Positions 53,322 through 61,920 of a stretch of 64,000 nucleotides of DNA are shown here, one piece after another. Every line of letters starts with the position of its first letter. Within the stretch, counting starts at the first letter, position 1. The DNA is from Bdellovibrio sp. GT3 (GTDB lineage Bacteria; Bdellovibrionota; Bdellovibrionia; Bdellovibrionales; Bdellovibrionaceae): assembly GCF_037996765.1 (NCBI RefSeq), contig NZ_JBBNAD010000005.1, forward strand, positions 900,001-964,000, given 5' to 3'. The position numbers and the translations under genes were made by a program. The notes under the pieces are model-generated. The model saw only the letters and a program-made list of their open reading frames with translations, was not told where the DNA came from and ran no database searches.

Positions 53322-55337
53322 ATGGCACATCTGATAGTTCGCCTTCGTGGTAAGACAGTTTATAATATGCCTTTGGAAGACGGCCGCTCCTATGTGGCAG
53401 GTCGTAAGGAAGACTGCGATATCGTATTGCAGCCGGAAAAAGGCATTTCCAGAGAGCATTTTAAAATTTCCTCTGAAAATGGCCAATGGACTTTGCAGGT
53501 TGTTTCACGTTATGGCGAAGTGATGGTCAATGGTGAGCCGGTTCAGCAAATTTCGTTGGATCACGGTTTTAATTTCACAATTCCACCTTATGAATTTGAT
53601 TTCCTGAGCTCATCTGCCAATGTGCAACCCGCAGTTGTAGATGTGAACCCTGCACCGGCTCCGGAGGCAAGTTACTTGCCAGCGGTTCAGGGTGAAATGG
53701 GTGCGGAGAAAACCATTGTGGGTGCGGCTCCGACAGCGGCATTCATTAAGATCGTGGATGCATCAGGTGACGCCAAAGAACTTATCCGTTTGGATGAGGG
53801 AGATTCTTGGATTGCAGGTCGCGATGCCTCTTGTAATATTCAAATCAAAGATCAACGGGTCAGTCGTCGTCAATTTGAGCTGCGCAGGAATGGCAATCAG
53901 TATCAAATCATCGATCTGGGCAGTGTGAACGGAACTCTTTTGAACGGAAATCCGATTTCTTCCACTGACATGACGGCGATTCGCAGCGGTGATGCGATCA
54001 CGGTGTTGGATAACTATCTGTACTTTGAGCTGCATGATGCTCACTTCCAGAGCCGTTTGGATATGGTGAAGGTGGCACCGCCGAATCCGCTGGTGCAAAT
54101 GAACCAAAATGCGGTTCCTGCCGGTTACGATCAGGGCTACGGTATTGCGCCTTATCAGCAACAGGGCGGAGTTCCGATGCAGTATCAGCCGCAGTATGGC
54201 CAAATGCCAGGACCTGTGGCACCGCCGCCCGAAGGAAAAGGCAAATTTGATTTTCAAAAGCATCGTCCAAAAATTATTGGTGGTGCGGTCGCCGTGTTAT
54301 TGGTGGCTTATCTGTTCAGCGGAGGCGAGAAGAAAACTGATGGGCCTAAATCCGCTGGTACGGTGGTGGCTCCGGGTTCCCCGCAAGAAGTGTTTAACAA
54401 GTTAAAGCCCGAGCAACAGGCCTTGGTTCGCCAAAGATATAAAGATGCCAAGAATCTTTATATGCAGGGTAAATATCAACTCGCGCAGGATGAAATCGTA
54501 AAGATTCACGAGATGGTGCCGGACTACGAGGACACCAAGGAAATTCAACGTCTTGCCAAAGAGGCCATCTACATCAAGCAGATGAGCGATCGTGAGGAAG
54601 AGCGGGAAAGAGCCAAAGCTGAGGCTGAGGCGAAAATTCAGAATCAGGTTGCTGTCTGCCAAAAGAAAATCACTCCAAACAGCACCATGGATGAACTGGA
54701 TGAATGTTTATCCAGTGTGATGCAGTTCAATCCGGATCATCCTAAGATCATGGATTTGAAAACTCAAGTCGAGGTGATCACCACCAATCGTGAAGCGCAA
54801 AAGGCGCAAAGAGCTGAGTATCAGGCGCAAGTGGCCCGTTTGAAGGCTATTTATGATAAAGCACAGTCGATACATAAGAGCTCTCAAAAGCCACTGGATA
54901 TCATCGAGGCTTATGAAAAAGTTTTGTCGTCAAGACTTCCGGATCCCAACAGCTATAAAGCGCAGGCGACCCGTAGCATTGCTTCGATTCGCAGTCAGAT
55001 GAATTCAAAAACAGCGGCTCTGCAGGGAGAGGCTGAAAAACTTTATCAGGCAGGCAATTTGAAGGGGGCCATTCTGGCTCTTAGAAAAGCCAAGGGGATT
55101 GATCCGGAAAATCCAGAGTTGCCAGAGAAAATTGATCGTCGTGTGACAGAATTGCGCAAGCAAATGATGACCCTGTATCAAGAGGGTATTCTGGAGGAAA
55201 GCTTCGGTAACGTCGATGGCGGTGAATCCAAAGCTGGTGCCAAGGATAAGTGGAAGAAGATTTTGGAGCTGGATATTCCTGATGGTGAATACTACCGTAA
55301 GGCTCATATTAAATTGAAAAAATATGGAGCGCTGTAA
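53322..55337 (+). CDS. Membrane double-FHA/TPR protein 3
   Basis: 671 residues. Two FHA domains: the first (~1-90) is partial (GRKEDCDIV, ISREHFKI) and the second (~128-225) is complete (AGRDASCNI, VSRRQFELRR, DLGSVNGTLLNG), though Gln replaces the conserved His. A Pro/Gln-rich linker leads to one membrane helix (~317-334) with Arg/Lys before it, which predicts N-in topology. Beyond it are a coiled coil and TPR-like repeats (~370-660). It starts 1 nt after the previous stop. Confidence 0.85.
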   Translation: MAHLIVRLRGKTVYNMPLEDGRSYVAGRKEDCDIVLQPEKGISREHFKISSENGQWTLQVVSRYGEVMVNGEPVQQISLDHGFNFTIPPYEFDFLSSSANVQPAVVDVNPAPAPEASYLPAVQGEMGAEKTIVGAAPTAAFIKIVDASGDAKELIRLDEGDSWIAGRDASCNIQIKDQRVSRRQFELRRNGNQYQIIDLGSVNGTLLNGNPISSTDMTAIRSGDAITVLDNYLYFELHDAHFQSRLDMVKVAPPNPLVQMNQNAVPAGYDQGYGIAPYQQQGGVPMQYQPQYGQMPGPVAPPPEGKGKFDFQKHRPKIIGGAVAVLLVAYLFSGGEKKTDGPKSAGTVVAPGSPQEVFNKLKPEQQALVRQRYKDAKNLYMQGKYQLAQDEIVKIHEMVPDYEDTKEIQRLAKEAIYIKQMSDREEERERAKAEAEAKIQNQVAVCQKKITPNSTMDELDECLSSVMQFNPDHPKIMDLKTQVEVITTNREAQKAQRAEYQAQVARLKAIYDKAQSIHKSSQKPLDIIEAYEKVLSSRLPDPNSYKAQATRSIASIRSQMNSKTAALQGEAEKLYQAGNLKGAILALRKAKGIDPENPELPEKIDRRVTELRKQMMTLYQEGILEESFGNVDGGESKAGAKDKWKKILELDIPDGEYYRKAHIKLKKYGAL

Positions 55338-56015
55338 ATGAAGCTTCAAGAGCGGTCCTATAGTGGAAAAATCCTGCGTCCTAAACCCCTGATTCACGTT
55401 GAAGAGGATGGGTCACTCATTGTGGTGGTCACATCCTGGGGACAGCCTGAACATGGCGAAAGAGCGCTGAACGAAGTGGTTAAGTATGTCAGTGCCGCAA
55501 AAGCCGACGTTGAAGTGACTTCGCCATTTGAGTTTCTGACTTGTATCAGTGATGAAGCCAACTACGTTCGTACAGCTTTGATGATTGCAAACGATGCTCT
55601 TTATCGCGGCGAGAACCGCAAAGAGTACGCATCAGGCGTCGAGGTTTTGGCGTTGTTCAAACGCGGCTCCCAGGTTGCCTGGGCGCAAGTGGGGGCACCC
55701 AGTATTTTTGTGCAAAGATCGAATCAGCGTTTGCAGCCTTTAAGTATCGCCACGGATCTTGCGTCTGAGTTGCGCGATCGCGAAGCCTTGCCGCCATTGC
55801 CGGCCCAGCTTTTGGGGCTGGATCCAACGTGCAACATACAAACGGGTCATACCCATGTTGCCGAGGGTGATAAATTGGTTTTATTTGCAGGTACTTCCGT
55901 CGCAACGGCGTTGTGGGGATTGAACTCTTACGAAACCGATTTGAATCTTCTGACCCACGCCATGGTTCAGGAAGAGCCCGAGTTGCCGTTTTGGATGGGC
56001 ATGATCGCAGTTTAG
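55338..56015 (+). CDS. PP2C-fold protein without metal ligands (pseudophosphatase)
   Basis: 225 residues. The PP2C strand order can be followed: an opening VVVTSWGQPEHGERAL, helix AALMIAND-like (~75-95), then GSQVAWAQVGAPSIFVQ where active PP2Cs have VGDSR, and EGDKLVLFAGTSVATALWG where they have LLCSDGL. No DG or GDDN metal motifs remain. It is therefore predicted to be catalytically dead. Last gene of the tadC-DUF192-FHA operon, with ATG directly after the previous stop. It may bind phosphoproteins or the FHA proteins. Confidence 0.7.
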   Translation: MKLQERSYSGKILRPKPLIHVEEDGSLIVVVTSWGQPEHGERALNEVVKYVSAAKADVEVTSPFEFLTCISDEANYVRTALMIANDALYRGENRKEYASGVEVLALFKRGSQVAWAQVGAPSIFVQRSNQRLQPLSIATDLASELRDREALPPLPAQLLGLDPTCNIQTGHTHVAEGDKLVLFAGTSVATALWGLNSYETDLNLLTHAMVQEEPELPFWMGMIAV

Positions 56016-57850
56016 TTGTCTTCCTTGTCAATTGTCGTCATTGATTTGTAAACCTGAGTGCGAATTTTCGCATTTTCAGGAAGGTGTAAAGCCAGTTCGG
56101 CACGAGACGGTGCGTAGAGATTTTCCCGTGACGTATCCCAGATTAATCCCAAAGCGATGTTGTTGCGCTGAATTTCCTGATCGAGCATATAGTTCTTAAA
56201 TGAACGCTCGAATTTTTTGCGTTGGGTATCCTTGGCCAGTCCACGCACATCGGCACGCAGCCAGTCGACCAAATCCAGGAACAAAGGATCATTGCAATTT
56301 TTCATACGAGTCGCATCCACTTCTTTGGAAGTGAGCAGTTCGATGCAGGGATCTGACGTCTTTGGATTCTTGGCATTAAGATTCTTTTCGCCGACATACT
56401 GCCAGACGCTTACGCCATTTTTTATTCCCAGGTTCTTCAGGGTTTCCCAGTCTCTTTGGTTCAGGGAGACTTGCGCAGTCCAATTTAAAATATTCAGATT
56501 TTTATAAGCGTGGTTGTTGCCCAGTCGTTTTAAATCACGCAACAGGAACGGCTCCTGATCCGGGCGAGTCCAGCGGTTATAGGGAATGGATAACTTGGCC
56601 AGCCACTCCGAGTTCAAAGGCGTGTAGGCGGGGAATTGGTTCTTTTTGATCAGGCTTTGCAGGCGGTTTGTCGTGGGTAAAAGACTTTGCTGTAACAGTG
56701 GCAGAGGTGTCGCCTCCATGCGGTCCACCAGAGTATTGTAAAGCTTCGGAACTTCATCGTTGATGTAAAGAACGTGTTGAGAAATGACTGCGACCCGCAA
56801 AGGACCGGCATTGCGCCACAGAGCCCACGCGGACTCTATGGGAAAAGGACGATCCTCTGACCAATTGGCTTCGGGGCTTTTTAGTACACCCGTTAAAGAG
56901 TGAACCGGGAAGTCACCACCGTCATTTTCGACCACACTCTCGCCAAGGAGTTCAAACAGTGTCTTGCCGACATCAGCCAAAGTGACGTTTTGATCGGCTT
57001 TCCAATAGATGGGTTCGTCGCCCTTTTTCTTTTTTTGCGCAGGCTTGATTAAAAGGGCCACTTGAGTGTTTTCAGAATTCAGATTCAAGGTCGGGAAGTC
57101 ACGACGATCCCGGCGGTCGCCGTTGTTGTGGCCACTCAAGCCAACCAGAATCACGGTGGTGTTTTCCCACCGGCGAGCGGACTTGATCTGTGTGATCAGC
57201 TCATAAAGGCTTTCATCAAACTCATCCACTTGGGACTCAAAGCTCAGATTTCTGGTTTCGCCAAGCTCCGTGGTTGTGACGGTATTGGTAAATTGCAAAT
57301 CGGGAGCATAAAGGACACTGAAGTACGGTTCGTTGCCCACGTCGTGACGGAGCCACTGCATAAAGTTTTCGGCGCTCTTCTTAAAGGGGCGGTAAAGACT
57401 TGAAAATCCCGGGGTGATGCTGTCATCAAAAAGTTCGAAGCCCTGATTTAGTCCGGAGCGTCGAAATATCGGAGCTCCTCCGGTAAAGAAACTGGTGCGG
57501 TAATTTTGATAAACAGCAGCTTCGGATGCCAGTTCAATTTCGGCGGCCAAGCCGGGCCCCCCATTGTGTCGCACCTTGTGCTGATACGGGTAAAGACCTG
57601 TCAGGATGGAGCCGAGTGCAGGGGTGCTAAGGGTGGAGGTTGTAAATGCGTGGGTAAAACGGACCGACTCGTTGCAAAGCAATTGAAAGCCAGACTTAGT
57701 ACCTGCGTGTCCATCGCTCGAGCAATTGACATCAGACACAGCAAAATTATCTGCAGCGATAACGAGGATTGAACTCTTGTCACTTGATTGGCAACCAATC
57801 TGGACCAAGCTCAATACGCACAGTGTGAAAGCTAAAATGATTCTCTGCAT
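56012..57850 (-). CDS. Sulfatase/alkaline-phosphatase-fold lipoprotein, probably inactive
   Basis: The start is ATG 57850 (MQRIILAF), or 18 nt earlier at 57868; neither has a clear Shine-Dalgarno. A lipobox (QIGC) ends the signal peptide. The sulfatase fold is recognisable: ILVIAADNF at the metal strand, STPALGSILTGLYPYQHKVRH at the nucleophile (usual Cys/Ser-x-Pro-Ser-Arg, here Arg is Leu), and VILVGLSGHNNGDR where SDHG is expected. Loss of Arg and of a metal Asp suggests no sulfatase activity. It overlaps the convergent PP2C-like gene by 4 nt. Confidence 0.75.
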   Translation of the reverse strand: MQRIILAFTLCVLSLVQIGCQSSDKSSILVIAADNFAVSDVNCSSDGHAGTKSGFQLLCNESVRFTHAFTTSTLSTPALGSILTGLYPYQHKVRHNGGPGLAAEIELASEAAVYQNYRTSFFTGGAPIFRRSGLNQGFELFDDSITPGFSSLYRPFKKSAENFMQWLRHDVGNEPYFSVLYAPDLQFTNTVTTTELGETRNLSFESQVDEFDESLYELITQIKSARRWENTTVILVGLSGHNNGDRRDRRDFPTLNLNSENTQVALLIKPAQKKKKGDEPIYWKADQNVTLADVGKTLFELLGESVVENDGGDFPVHSLTGVLKSPEANWSEDRPFPIESAWALWRNAGPLRVAVISQHVLYINDEVPKLYNTLVDRMEATPLPLLQQSLLPTTNRLQSLIKKNQFPAYTPLNSEWLAKLSIPYNRWTRPDQEPFLLRDLKRLGNNHAYKNLNILNWTAQVSLNQRDWETLKNLGIKNGVSVWQYVGEKNLNAKNPKTSDPCIELLTSKEVDATRMKNCNDPLFLDLVDWLRADVRGLAKDTQRKKFERSFKNYMLDQEIQRNNIALGLIWDTSRENLYAPSRAELALHLPENAKIRTQVYKSMTTIDKEDN

Positions 57851-57927
57851 ATCTTGACCGTATGACATTGATCTAGAGATAATGGATCAATAATTTTTGC
57901 TAGTCAAAGTTTTGAAAGGACATCTCG

Positions 57928-58557
57928 ATGCTTGCAGAGAAAGTTTTTGGAGTTGCACATTTAGCCGATCAGGTTGTGTTGTGGTTATTGTTGGTTCTGA
58001 GCATTCTAAGTATCGGAATGATTTTGGAAAGATTCTTTGCGTTAAGAAAAGTGAACTCAGAGTCACAACGTGTTCGCGCTAAAATTAAATTGGCGATTCA
58101 AAGCAATAGCGTTGAAGACATTGAAGACCTGGCGAAAGATCCGGACTCTTTGGAGGGTCGTGCTGCAGGACAGGCAATGAAACATTTGCGCGCAACTGGC
58201 AGCAAAGGTTTGGAAGAGATCTTTAACACATTCGCACTGACAGAGCGCCCGGATTTGGAAAGATATCTGAACTTCCTGGCTACTTTGGGTTCGAACGCTC
58301 CGTACATTGGATTGTTCGGTACGGTTCTGGGTATCATGAAAGCGTTCAACGACCTGGCAACAGCACCGGAAGCAGGTCAGCAAACGGTAATGGCAGGTAT
58401 CTCCATGGCCTTGGTCGCTACGGCGGCAGGTCTTTTCGTGGCGATTCCGGCAGTTATTGCTTACAACTACTACAGCAAACAAGTGCGTGGCATCTTCAAC
58501 TCTCTTGAGAGTGTGAAAGAGCTGACTCTTGCTTATGCTAAGAAAAAAGGTATCTAA
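57928..58557 (+). CDS. exbB: ExbB/TolQ/MotA-family proton channel subunit
   Basis: 209 residues. Three membrane helices (~16-35, ~115-140, ~155-178) with the family core LGSNAPYIGLFGTVLGIMKAF and the following GISMALVATAAGLFVAIPAVI. It forms a pentameric channel around an ExbD dimer, energised by proton flow. AAAGGA precedes the ATG. It is followed 3 nt later by exbD; no TonB gene is adjacent, and the only TonB in the window is at 4.2-5.2 kb. ExbB versus TolQ identity is not settled by sequence. Confidence 0.9.
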   Translation: MLAEKVFGVAHLADQVVLWLLLVLSILSIGMILERFFALRKVNSESQRVRAKIKLAIQSNSVEDIEDLAKDPDSLEGRAAGQAMKHLRATGSKGLEEIFNTFALTERPDLERYLNFLATLGSNAPYIGLFGTVLGIMKAFNDLATAPEAGQQTVMAGISMALVATAAGLFVAIPAVIAYNYYSKQVRGIFNSLESVKELTLAYAKKKGI

Positions 58558-58560
58558 ACC

Positions 58561-58965
58561 ATGGCAATGAAGAATGGGGAAAACAACGAAGCCATAGCGG
58601 ACATTAACGTTGTCCCATTGGTGGATATCATCCTGGTGGTTCTGATCATCTTCATGGTGACAGCGCCCATGTTCATCAAGCCGTCAATTAACGTGAATCT
58701 ACCAAAGGCAGCCAGCGGGGACCAAACAGCACCAAGTAAACTGAATATTTCCCTGACAGCAGATGGTCGAATTAATCTGAACGGAGCTTTCGTCGACGAA
58801 GCCACGGTTAAAGCCAAGGCGATGGAAGAAGTGACTAAGAATACAGAAGTTCAGGCCATTATTTCAGCGGATAAAGATGTGCCTCACGGTAAAGTGGTCG
58901 GACTACTGGACATCGTCAAAGGTGCCGGGGTTAAAAAGTTCGCAATCAGTATTGATAAAAAATAG
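58561..58965 (+). CDS. exbD: ExbD/TolR-family protein
   Basis: 134 residues. A short cytoplasmic N-terminus, one membrane helix with the essential proton-carrying Asp (DINVVPLVDIILVVLIIFMV; Asp of LVD), and a periplasmic domain (~55-134; SADKDVPHGKVVGLLDIVK). It works with ExbB, 3 nt upstream. A terminator follows, so exbB-exbD is a two-gene operon. Confidence 0.92.
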   Translation: MAMKNGENNEAIADINVVPLVDIILVVLIIFMVTAPMFIKPSINVNLPKAASGDQTAPSKLNISLTADGRINLNGAFVDEATVKAKAMEEVTKNTEVQAIISADKDVPHGKVVGLLDIVKGAGVKKFAISIDKK

Positions 58966-58977
58966 TCTCAATTTGAA

Positions 58978-59008
58978 GACCCTCCACAACGGAGGGTCTT
59001 TTCTTTTC
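58978..59008 (+). terminator. Terminator of exbB-exbD
   Basis: GACCCTCC-ACAAC-GGAGGGTC followed by TTTTCTTTT: an 8-bp stem, 12 nt after the exbD stop. Confidence 0.9.
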
Positions 59009-59202
59009 AGCTCTGGCTGCGGTTCTTGGCGGGACTTACGCCGAAAAATTCAAAATTTTTTCCGCCTCAGTTTCGCTCTTAAAACTTCCATTGCCCACCA
59101 ATTGTAATTCAACAGATTTTTCCCGACCTACGAGGGGGAGTTTGCACTGTTTCTCAAATTGATACGGCTAAAGTCCTGCTACGGAACTCCGATCAAGGAA
59201 GC

Positions 59203-59715
59203 ATGTTTAAACGTGCTGCCTCTGAAGTTCAATTTATTGCAATTACATTCGTCCTGGTTTTACTCCTGGGGGTACGTACATTTGCAAGTTTGACAGAAGA
59301 GGATGCTGCCGTTCAAGACGAGCAGCAGGTTGCAACAACTGTCATTGCTAAAGAAACCAATCGTCGTCCCGCTTCAATTCCTGCGACGACTGTGGCTCCA
59401 CAAAAAATCGGTTCTTCCCTGCATGAGTCCGCTGACGTGGATTTGAATTGCAAAGGTAAGACAGGTCAACTTGAAGTGAACGCTGGTTATATTCAATTCA
59501 AAGGCAAAAACTGCACGACCGGTGTAAGCGTTGGACAGATTCAAATCGTTAACAAGAGCAACGGCTATACAGCATCTGTATTTGATCGTGGTTCTGATCG
59601 TTACCAAACAGATTTGATTCAGTTGCAACCTGGTCAGAACGAAATTGCCATCCGCTATGAAAAAGCCGGTCGCAAGGTCGAAGAAATCATTCGCATCAGC
59701 TCGACCAAGATTTAA
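59203..59715 (+). CDS. Exported or membrane-anchored small protein with beta-domain
   Basis: 170 residues. An N-terminal hydrophobic segment (~10-28) is an anchor or signal peptide. A Thr/Ala/Pro-rich linker follows to ~75, then a ~95-residue beta-rich domain with a likely disulphide pair (LNCKGKTG; KNCTTGV) ending in an IgG-like pattern (LQPGQNEIAIRYEKAGRKVEE). No named family recognised. 237 nt after exbD with a terminator between, so separately transcribed. Confidence 0.65.
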   Translation: MFKRAASEVQFIAITFVLVLLLGVRTFASLTEEDAAVQDEQQVATTVIAKETNRRPASIPATTVAPQKIGSSLHESADVDLNCKGKTGQLEVNAGYIQFKGKNCTTGVSVGQIQIVNKSNGYTASVFDRGSDRYQTDLIQLQPGQNEIAIRYEKAGRKVEEIIRISSTKI

Positions 59716-59778
59716 TTCATCATTTCCTTTTTAAGATATTCTTCGCAAAATAAAAGAACCACCAATAGAGGATCTTTT

Positions 59779-61896
59779 ATGCGCGTGTTTTTGCTCGCCT
59801 TCGCCGTTTTGCTTGTTCAATGTACTTCCGTAAACAGGGAAGCAGAATCCATCAAGCGCTCCGCGGCCTCATCTCGCATGGTTTTGGATAAAAGTGGTTA
59901 CCTTTATGATCCAACGGACAGATCTTGTGATGGTTTTCCGCGCTTGATGGTGGAGACTATGCCCGGAACATGTCTGGGGATGGTGATACCACGTGATCGT
60001 GCATTGGATCCGGCAACCAACAAAGGTTTCATCAAGCCGCGCACTATTTTGCAAATTGCCAATTCAAATCAATTTCTGGTTGTGGATATGGGAGGCTGGG
60101 GGCCAAAGAATGGTCGTCTGTTCTTGTTGAAACCTGGTTCCGGCGGCACTTATCAAATCACGTTGTTGAAAGCGGGTTTGGATAATCCTCACGGATTGAG
60201 ATTGGGGCCGGATGGATTCTTTTATATCGGCGAGAAAAATCAAATTTCAAAATTTCAGTTTAATCAGGGAAAACTAATAAATTGGAGACTGGTGTTTTCC
60301 AATCTGGATCGAAAAACTGGTTACATGCACCCACTGTCGCAATTCGTTTTTGATCCGCGAAACGGAGACATGTATATCAATTCAGGCTCACCAAGTGATC
60401 ACTGCACCGTTGAGGGTACTGGCGAATACAAGTACTGCAGCGAAGTCGAGGCTGAGGGTAATGGCGCTATCTACCGAATTCCTGCAACCAAACTAAGAAA
60501 TCTGCCGCCAGAAGGTATTGAAAACTATGAAGTGACAGCTGCGGGACTTCGCAACTCCATGGCAATGGCGATTTCGAATGCAGGATTCCTGGTGCAGGGT
60601 GAAAACGGCCGGGACTTTCCGGAGTTGGAAGAACCCTATGAAGAGATCAATGTCATAGATTTGGAAAGCGGCACGACCGGGAATTACGGATGGCCGTATT
60701 GCTATAACTTTCACGCGACCTCTCCAGAGTGGGAGTTCCCGGAAAACAGCAAGCTTCCGATTCACAAACAGTTTCGCAAGCCCATCAACTGTGCACTCAA
60801 AGATGCGAGGGGAATGGGAGAGTATCGTGCGCCGTACATTCTGATGCCTCCGCATGTGGCTCCTCTGCATATGGACTACTATCGTGGTGGCATGTTCAGT
60901 GATTTGATCGGCGGAAAACTATTGGTCACCTGGCATGGTTACCAACCAATGGGACAAAGAATTGTGGCCTATACGGTGGATGAAAAAGGTTTGCCGGTAT
61001 TGGAATCACAGACCAAGGCGTCCTATCAGTTCAATCAACCGGGTGCCTGTCCTATTTCCAAACCATTTCAACCCCGAGGTGGTATGGAACGACATTCTTC
61101 ATACGTGGAAGTGATTTCCAAATGGAATGAAGTGAAGGGTGTACGTCCCAAGGGTGCTCCGGTGGCATTCACCGAAGCCAGTGACGGATCGCTTTGGATC
61201 GTGGAAGATCGCGAAAGTCGCACCATTGTCAGATTGGCCAGAACAAATTCAGCAAACTATCGCGAGCCTTGTGATCGCTCCACAGTGGTGTTTGATCCTC
61301 AGGTGCAAATGCTTGCATGGAGATCGGCGATTAAAAACAATCCGGAACTGGACAAAGGCTATCGTGCCGTTCAGACTCAGCTAATCCAAAACAACTGCCT
61401 GGGTTGTCACGGCAATCTGCAAGCAGATGATGTGGCCAAGGATCGATTCAGCAACCTGGATTTCCTGGTTAAAAATGGATGGATTGTTCCTCAGGATCTG
61501 GAGCGCAGTAAGTTGTACGGTTCGATTGCTCGACTGGAAGGTTACACGCCGATGCCACCCTTGGATAAACCCCAGTTTTTTGGCACACCGGAAGGGGAGC
61601 GTTTGAATGCCTTGGTCTCCAAGTGGATTGGTGGTTTGCCCAAGGATGTTGATTCCAGCTATGCCAAATTCACTTCAAAAGATAAGCGCAATATTCGCCT
61701 TCAACCATCCACCAAAGCAAAAGCTTGTGGGCAGTTGAATCCTGGAGATATTGTGTTTATTGATCCAAGACCAGGAAAAGTAATTTCCCAGGATGGCTAC
61801 CAGTGGAGGCGAGTCTATCTTGTGCCTGCGCACTCTCGCCTGTTTAAGGATGCGTGCCCCGCACCTGAAGTCGGCGTGTACTACATCGCCCAATAA
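59779..61896 (+). CDS. Lipoprotein: sugar-dehydrogenase-like beta-propeller plus c-type haem domain
   Basis: 705 residues. The signal peptide ends with a lipobox-like VQC. Residues ~60-500 match the PQQ-dependent glucose/sorbosone dehydrogenase propeller (DNPHGLRLGPDGFFYIGEKN, then GLRNSMAMAIS and GTTGNYGWPYCYNF). A c-type haem motif CLGCHG follows at ~539-544 in a short cytochrome-like domain. A C-terminal SH3-like stretch (GYQWRRVYLVP) ends the protein. It may oxidise a sugar or alcohol and pass electrons to the haem; the substrate and true PQQ binding are unproven. Confidence 0.8.
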   Translation: MRVFLLAFAVLLVQCTSVNREAESIKRSAASSRMVLDKSGYLYDPTDRSCDGFPRLMVETMPGTCLGMVIPRDRALDPATNKGFIKPRTILQIANSNQFLVVDMGGWGPKNGRLFLLKPGSGGTYQITLLKAGLDNPHGLRLGPDGFFYIGEKNQISKFQFNQGKLINWRLVFSNLDRKTGYMHPLSQFVFDPRNGDMYINSGSPSDHCTVEGTGEYKYCSEVEAEGNGAIYRIPATKLRNLPPEGIENYEVTAAGLRNSMAMAISNAGFLVQGENGRDFPELEEPYEEINVIDLESGTTGNYGWPYCYNFHATSPEWEFPENSKLPIHKQFRKPINCALKDARGMGEYRAPYILMPPHVAPLHMDYYRGGMFSDLIGGKLLVTWHGYQPMGQRIVAYTVDEKGLPVLESQTKASYQFNQPGACPISKPFQPRGGMERHSSYVEVISKWNEVKGVRPKGAPVAFTEASDGSLWIVEDRESRTIVRLARTNSANYREPCDRSTVVFDPQVQMLAWRSAIKNNPELDKGYRAVQTQLIQNNCLGCHGNLQADDVAKDRFSNLDFLVKNGWIVPQDLERSKLYGSIARLEGYTPMPPLDKPQFFGTPEGERLNALVSKWIGGLPKDVDSSYAKFTSKDKRNIRLQPSTKAKACGQLNPGDIVFIDPRPGKVISQDGYQWRRVYLVPAHSRLFKDACPAPEVGVYYIAQ

Positions 61897-61920
61897 GAAT
61901 AGCTCAGTAAGAAAGAATTT

